DNA from: Phycisphaerales bacterium
GTDB lineage: Bacteria > Planctomycetota > Phycisphaerae > Phycisphaerales > SM1A02
Assembly (NCBI GenBank): GCA_007127615.1
Contig: SKZB01000397.1
Location: 1 to 8,987 of the forward strand
Direction of reading: 5' to 3'
Length of the DNA stretch: 8,987 bases
Below are positions 6,814 to 8,987 of the stretch, in pieces; position 1 is the stretch's first letter, and every line of letters begins with the position of its first letter. The position numbers were made by a program, and so were the translations under genes. The notes beneath the pieces are model-generated. The model was not told the DNA's origin and made no database searches. It saw nothing but the letters and a program-made list of their open reading frames with translations.

Positions 6814-7646
6814 GTCCAGACGGTCATGGCCCGATTGTCGATCAGCCGCACATCATCGAGCCGGGCCGCGATCAGCCCGCGCGTCGGCCGGCTGAAATCA
6901 CCGACGGGCATCAGCGTTTCCGAATCGCGCACCACGGCGTAGTCGATCGCCAGGTCGTGCGCCCCCAGCGTCTCGATCATGATCGCTTCGGCGGTGTCGG
7001 GTTTCTGGGCGGCGTGGGCCGCCTGCAGCGCCCGCACCAGCCCCAGGGCGCGATCACGTTTCTCGGGATCGAGGTATCGGTTGCGGCTGCTCAGCGCCAG
7101 CCCGTCCGGATCGCGTACCGTCGGCAGCCCGGTCACGGTCAAACCCCGCCAGCGCGGCTGTTCCCGTTCAACCATCGCGCGGATAACGAGCCACTGCTGG
7201 TAATCCTTTTCGCCGAATATCGCGACCGCCGGCTCGACGAGATCAAACAGCCGCGCGACGACCTGACACACGCCGCGAAAGTGTCCCGGACGGTGGGCAT
7301 CTTCCAATCCCGGCTCGGTTGCGACCGGGGGGAGGGCGATCTCCGTCGGCGGCTCACCCGGCGGGTTCATCTCCTCGGCCGGGGGGGCGAAGACGAGATC
7401 CGCGCCGATTTTTTGACACGCCGCCAGGTCCGCCTCGAGCGTCCGGGGGTACCGGCCGAAATCCTCGTTCGGGCCGAACTGGGCCGGATTGACGAAAATG
7501 CTGACCACCACCGGCTCGCCGAGCGAATCGGCGTGCCGGATCAGGGCGAGATGGCCCTCGTGCAGAGCGCCCATGGTCGGCACGAACGCGCCACGCCGAC
7601 CGTCGAGCCAATCGTGCAGTTCTCGGACCGTTCGGGCGATCTGCAT
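6810..7646 (-). CDS. panC: Pantothenate synthetase (pantoate--beta-alanine ligase)
   Basis: PanC joins pantoate and beta-alanine using ATP, through a pantoyl-adenylate, to make pantothenate, the precursor of coenzyme A. The 278-residue length is normal for this cytoplasmic enzyme. Motifs: PTMGALHEGHLALIRHA (23-39) with the HIGH-like H29-E-G-H32, FVNPAQFGPNEDFGRYPRT (51-69), GHFRGVCQVVARLFDLVEP (121-139), AIFGEKDYQQW (142-152) and DGLALSSRNRYL (181-192, the KMSKS-like loop). The frame stays open upstream to 7862, but that extension overlaps the IscA promoter and gene start and is unlike PanC, so the ATG at 7646, matching the MxxI-x-TV start of homologues, is used. No strong ribosome-binding site is visible. 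It is the first gene of the leftward operon and overlaps the hydrolase by four bases. Confidence 0.96.
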   Translation of the reverse strand: MQIARTVRELHDWLDGRRGAFVPTMGALHEGHLALIRHADSLGEPVVVSIFVNPAQFGPNEDFGRYPRTLEADLAACQKIGADLVFAPPAEEMNPPGEPPTEIALPPVATEPGLEDAHRPGHFRGVCQVVARLFDLVEPAVAIFGEKDYQQWLVIRAMVEREQPRWRGLTVTGLPTVRDPDGLALSSRNRYLDPEKRDRALGLVRALQAAHAAQKPDTAEAIMIETLGAHDLAIDYAVVRDSETLMPVGDFSRPTRGLIAARLDDVRLIDNRAMTVWT

Positions 7647-7713
7647 TTCCGCAGCGTCGCCGCTTCGGCCGGACCGGTCAAATCGCCGATGATTCAATCC
7701 GGGGAGAATCTGC

Positions 7714-7742
7714 CTGAATTCGCCGTGTGAAGCGGCTATAAT
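7714..7742 (+). promoter_or_regulatory. Promoter of the A-type Fe-S carrier gene
   Basis: A perfect TATAAT (7737-7742) is preceded at exactly 17 bases by CTGAAT (7714-7719), three of six matches to TTGACA. Transcription would start near 7749, giving a leader of about 64 bases before the ATG at 7813. This is the best housekeeping-type promoter in the window. It lies 67 bases or more upstream of the divergent panC start. Confidence 0.65.
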
Positions 7743-7766
7743 GAAGGATCGAAATAGACCCTTTTC

Positions 7767-7781
7767 CACGCCATCGGCGTG
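7767..7781 (+). promoter_or_regulatory. Short hairpin in the leader of the Fe-S carrier mRNA
   Basis: CACGCC (7767-7772) and GGCGTG (7776-7781) pair perfectly over 6 bp with an ATC loop, ending 15 bases before the AAGGAG ribosome-binding site (7797-7802). It could stabilise the transcript or tune translation. No riboswitch class or IscR-type site is recognised, and a 6-bp stem can occur by chance in GC-rich DNA. Confidence 0.3.
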
Positions 7782-7812
7782 TGCCGGACCGTTTGCAAGG
7801 AGCTGAACCGAC

Positions 7813-8250
7813 ATGGCTGTGACCGTCACCGAGACCGCGGCTCGAGAAATTTCCGCCATCATCAGGCAGCAGGAACTCGATCCGGAGAAGATCTGCCTCC
7901 GCGTCGGGGTGAAGGGCGGCGGGTGTTCCGGCTTCAGCTATCTGCTCGACCTCACCGAATCGCAGCGCGACACCGATGAAGTGTGGCACTACGACTTCAC
8001 CTTTTCCACCAAATCCGCGAAGGAAGAAGCCGCCGCCGGCGAGGTCAACGCTGCGGACGAGGGCAACGTCGCCGTCGCGCAGGATGAAGGCGAGTCCTTC
8101 ACCCTCCGCGTGATCTGTGATCCGAAGAGCTATCTCTACCTCAACGGCACCGAGATCGACTTCAAGGATGAGATCATGGGCCGCGGCTTCGTGTTCAACA
8201 ATCCGAACGCGACCAGCTCCTGCGGCTGCGGATCGAGCTTCAGCGCGTAA
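7813..8250 (+). CDS. A-type iron-sulfur cluster carrier (IscA/ErpA/HesB family)
   Basis: A-type carriers accept Fe-S clusters from scaffold proteins and deliver them to apo-enzymes in the cytoplasm. The three ligand cysteines are present: C38 in KGGGCSGFSY, and C137 and C139 in the C-terminal SSCGCGSSF. The flanking block VICDPKSYLYLNGTEIDFKD (100-119) and MGRGFVFNNPNA (122-133) are typical. The protein has 145 residues against roughly 105-120 for most members. The excess is an Ala/Glu/Asp-rich insertion at about 63-94 (TKSAKEEAAAGEVNAADEGN and on) between the DEV strand and VICDPKS. AAGGAG (7797-7802) is 10 bases before the ATG. No iscS, iscU or suf genes are beside it, so which subfamily (IscA, ErpA or SufA) cannot be fixed. 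The gene has its own promoter and a strong terminator, so it is probably transcribed alone. Confidence 0.94.
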   Translation: MAVTVTETAAREISAIIRQQELDPEKICLRVGVKGGGCSGFSYLLDLTESQRDTDEVWHYDFTFSTKSAKEEAAAGEVNAADEGNVAVAQDEGESFTLRVICDPKSYLYLNGTEIDFKDEIMGRGFVFNNPNATSSCGCGSSFSA

Positions 8251-8280
8251 GCGCCGGGAGTTCGAGTCCCAATCACGACA

Positions 8281-8330
8281 CAAGAGAGGCCCACGGATGA
8301 CGAGGATGTCATCCGTGGGCTCTTGTCTTT
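8281..8330 (+). terminator. Rho-independent terminator between convergent genes
   Basis: GCCCACGGATGAC (8289-8301) pairs perfectly over 13 bp with GTCATCCGTGGGC (8308-8320) around a GAGGAT loop. CAAGA (8281-8285) and TCTTG (8321-8325) can add five pairs past a three-base bulge. A T-rich run, TCTTGTCTTT (8321-8330), follows on the plus strand. It ends the Fe-S carrier transcript 31 bases or more past the stop. On the minus strand the hairpin is followed by CCTCTCTTG, so it may also stop transcripts of the facing gene. Confidence 0.85.
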
Positions 8331-8378
8331 GAAGATTGACTTTCACGGTCGAGTCGCCATGGTGTCCCGGCGGCTTCT

Positions 8379-8411
8379 CAGCGATGTTTCAGCGATGTTT
8401 CAGCGATTTTT
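8379..8411 (+). repeat. 11-bp tandem repeat, three copies, at the 3' end of the dockerin-like gene
   Basis: CAGCGATGTTT occurs at 8379-8389 and 8390-8400, and as CAGCGATTTTT at 8401-8411 with one G-to-T change. The last base falls in the stop codon (TCA, 8411-8413) of the minus-strand gene, so on that strand the units follow the stop directly as AAACATCGCTG copies. An 11-bp period is about one helical turn. Confidence 0.8.
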
Positions 8412-8987
8412 CAGGGGTTGCACAGCGCGGCCGCGCCACAGCCGTTGGCGTTGAATCCATTGCCCGCGCAGAGGTTGTCCCACTCCGTGTCGCAGCAGAA
8501 GGGGTCGCAGGCGCAGACCGTCTCGCAGCAGTCGGCACTGTCGCAGTACGGCGTACCGTTGGCCTGGAAGCACGAACCGGTGCCGGGTGCGCCGCATCCC
8601 TCGGTTGGGGGTTCTTCTTCACAGACGCCCCAGTTGCCGAGCAGCTCCAACAGGTCGAAGACGTTCACCACGCCGTCGCCGTTGAGGTCGCCCGTGCAGG
8701 TTGGCGCGGGCACCGGACAGGTCACCTGAGCGGGGTCGGTGAAATCGCCCTGAAAAACGCCGCCGACGGCAAGGCAATCGGACTCCGAGACCGGGACACC
8801 CAGCGCGACGCCGTTGATACAGCACGCGCCGTCGGGAGTCAGGCATCCATCCCAGCCGGCGATGTAATTGACCGTCTGTCCCCCCGCCTCGGTAAAGCCG
8901 CCGCCGGCGATCAGATTGCCGTTCCACACCGCGAGGGAGAGGACCGACGTGAAGGTCGGAGTGTCGACACCGGTCTGTCCGCCGGAG
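8411..8987 (-). CDS. Secreted dockerin-like, cysteine-rich protein, C-terminal part (5' end outside the window)
   Basis: The frame is open to the right edge, so only the last 191 residues are visible and no start is assigned. In order: a repeat-like segment LAVWNGNLIAGGGFTEAGG...YIAGWDG (18-47) resembling beta-propeller-type repeats of large extracellular proteins; a GACC...SESDCLAVGGVFQGD module (53-81); a dockerin-like calcium loop GDLNGDGVVNVFDLLELLGN (99-118) with ligands D100, N102, D104 and D111, only one copy whereas cellulosomal dockerins have two; and a tail (131-191) with 12 cysteines including CDSADCCETVCACDPFCC. These modules recur in secreted proteins of Planctomycetota and are presumed surface or export-related; the cysteines probably form disulfides outside the cytoplasm. 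Substrate and partner are unknown. The gene converges on the Fe-S carrier gene across a shared terminator. Confidence 0.85.
   Translation of the reverse strand, partial: SGGQTGVDTPTFTSVLSLAVWNGNLIAGGGFTEAGGQTVNYIAGWDGCLTPDGACCINGVALGVPVSESDCLAVGGVFQGDFTDPAQVTCPVPAPTCTGDLNGDGVVNVFDLLELLGNWGVCEEEPPTEGCGAPGTGSCFQANGTPYCDSADCCETVCACDPFCCDTEWDNLCAGNGFNANGCGAAALCNP

Noticed and set aside
6600..7730. A 376-codon plus-strand frame opposite panC and the hydrolase N-terminus
   Set aside because: panC on the other strand has all family motifs. This frame is its shadow and has no coherent domain.
7647..7862. A 72-codon N-terminal extension of panC
   Set aside because: It would run through the Fe-S carrier promoter and its first codons, and known PanC proteins start at the MQIARTV position.
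8256..8270. GGGAGTTCGAGTCCC after the Fe-S carrier stop, resembling a tRNA T-arm and so an integration-site remnant
   Set aside because: Aligned on TTCGA the five-pair T stem has three mismatches, there is no acceptor stem or CCA-like end, and no other tRNA arm is present. It is only a 4-bp hairpin.
1..8987. A defence, mobile or secondary-metabolite system
   Set aside because: I looked on both strands for transposase, integrase, CRISPR, restriction, toxin-antitoxin and biosynthetic signature motifs and saw none. The genes are housekeeping or lineage-specific envelope genes.

Overview
The window is GC-rich bacterial chromosomal DNA, densely coded, with nine protein genes: seven complete and two cut by the window edges. 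The best clue to the host is the protein entering from the right edge. It combines a single dockerin-like calcium loop (GDLNGDGVVNVFDL), a GACC...GGVFQGD module and a cysteine-rich tail (CDPFCCDTEWDNLC). This combination is typical of large secreted proteins in Planctomycetota, especially Phycisphaerae. The assignment is an inference; there is no rRNA or tRNA here to confirm it.

Left part (1-1712): the N-terminal 539 residues of ribonuclease R (rnr) run leftwards off the edge. A 93-base divergent gap separates it from a rightward series of four genes (1713-4766): a PEGA-domain lipoprotein, an exported coiled-coil protein with a C-terminal FxLYD-like beta domain, a small single-membrane-span protein of unknown function, and a class IV PLP aminotransferase. 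The gaps between them (195, 111 and 66 bases) and their separate start signals suggest a loose cluster rather than one tight operon. The 195-base gap carries a 13-bp tandem repeat.

Middle part (4806-7646): a leftward operon panC - alpha/beta hydrolase lipoprotein - nadD. panC and the hydrolase overlap by ATGA. PanC makes pantothenate for coenzyme A and NadD makes deamido-NAD, so two cofactor genes flank an exported hydrolase of unknown substrate.

Right part (7714-8987): a promoter with a perfect TATAAT box drives an A-type iron-sulfur carrier (IscA/ErpA/HesB family) that has an acidic insertion. A strong hairpin terminator lies between this gene and the convergent C-terminal end of the secreted dockerin-like protein, whose stop codon abuts an 11-bp tandem repeat.

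No stretch longer than 195 bases lacks a gene. I see no mobile element, CRISPR array, RNA gene, toxin-antitoxin pair or defence locus. The window is mainly housekeeping plus lineage-specific envelope proteins. I do not find a convincing new multi-gene system; the more unusual points are the aminotransferase lacking the usual PLP-contacting Glu, the IscA insertion, the two short tandem repeats and the lipoprotein hydrolase embedded in a cofactor operon.
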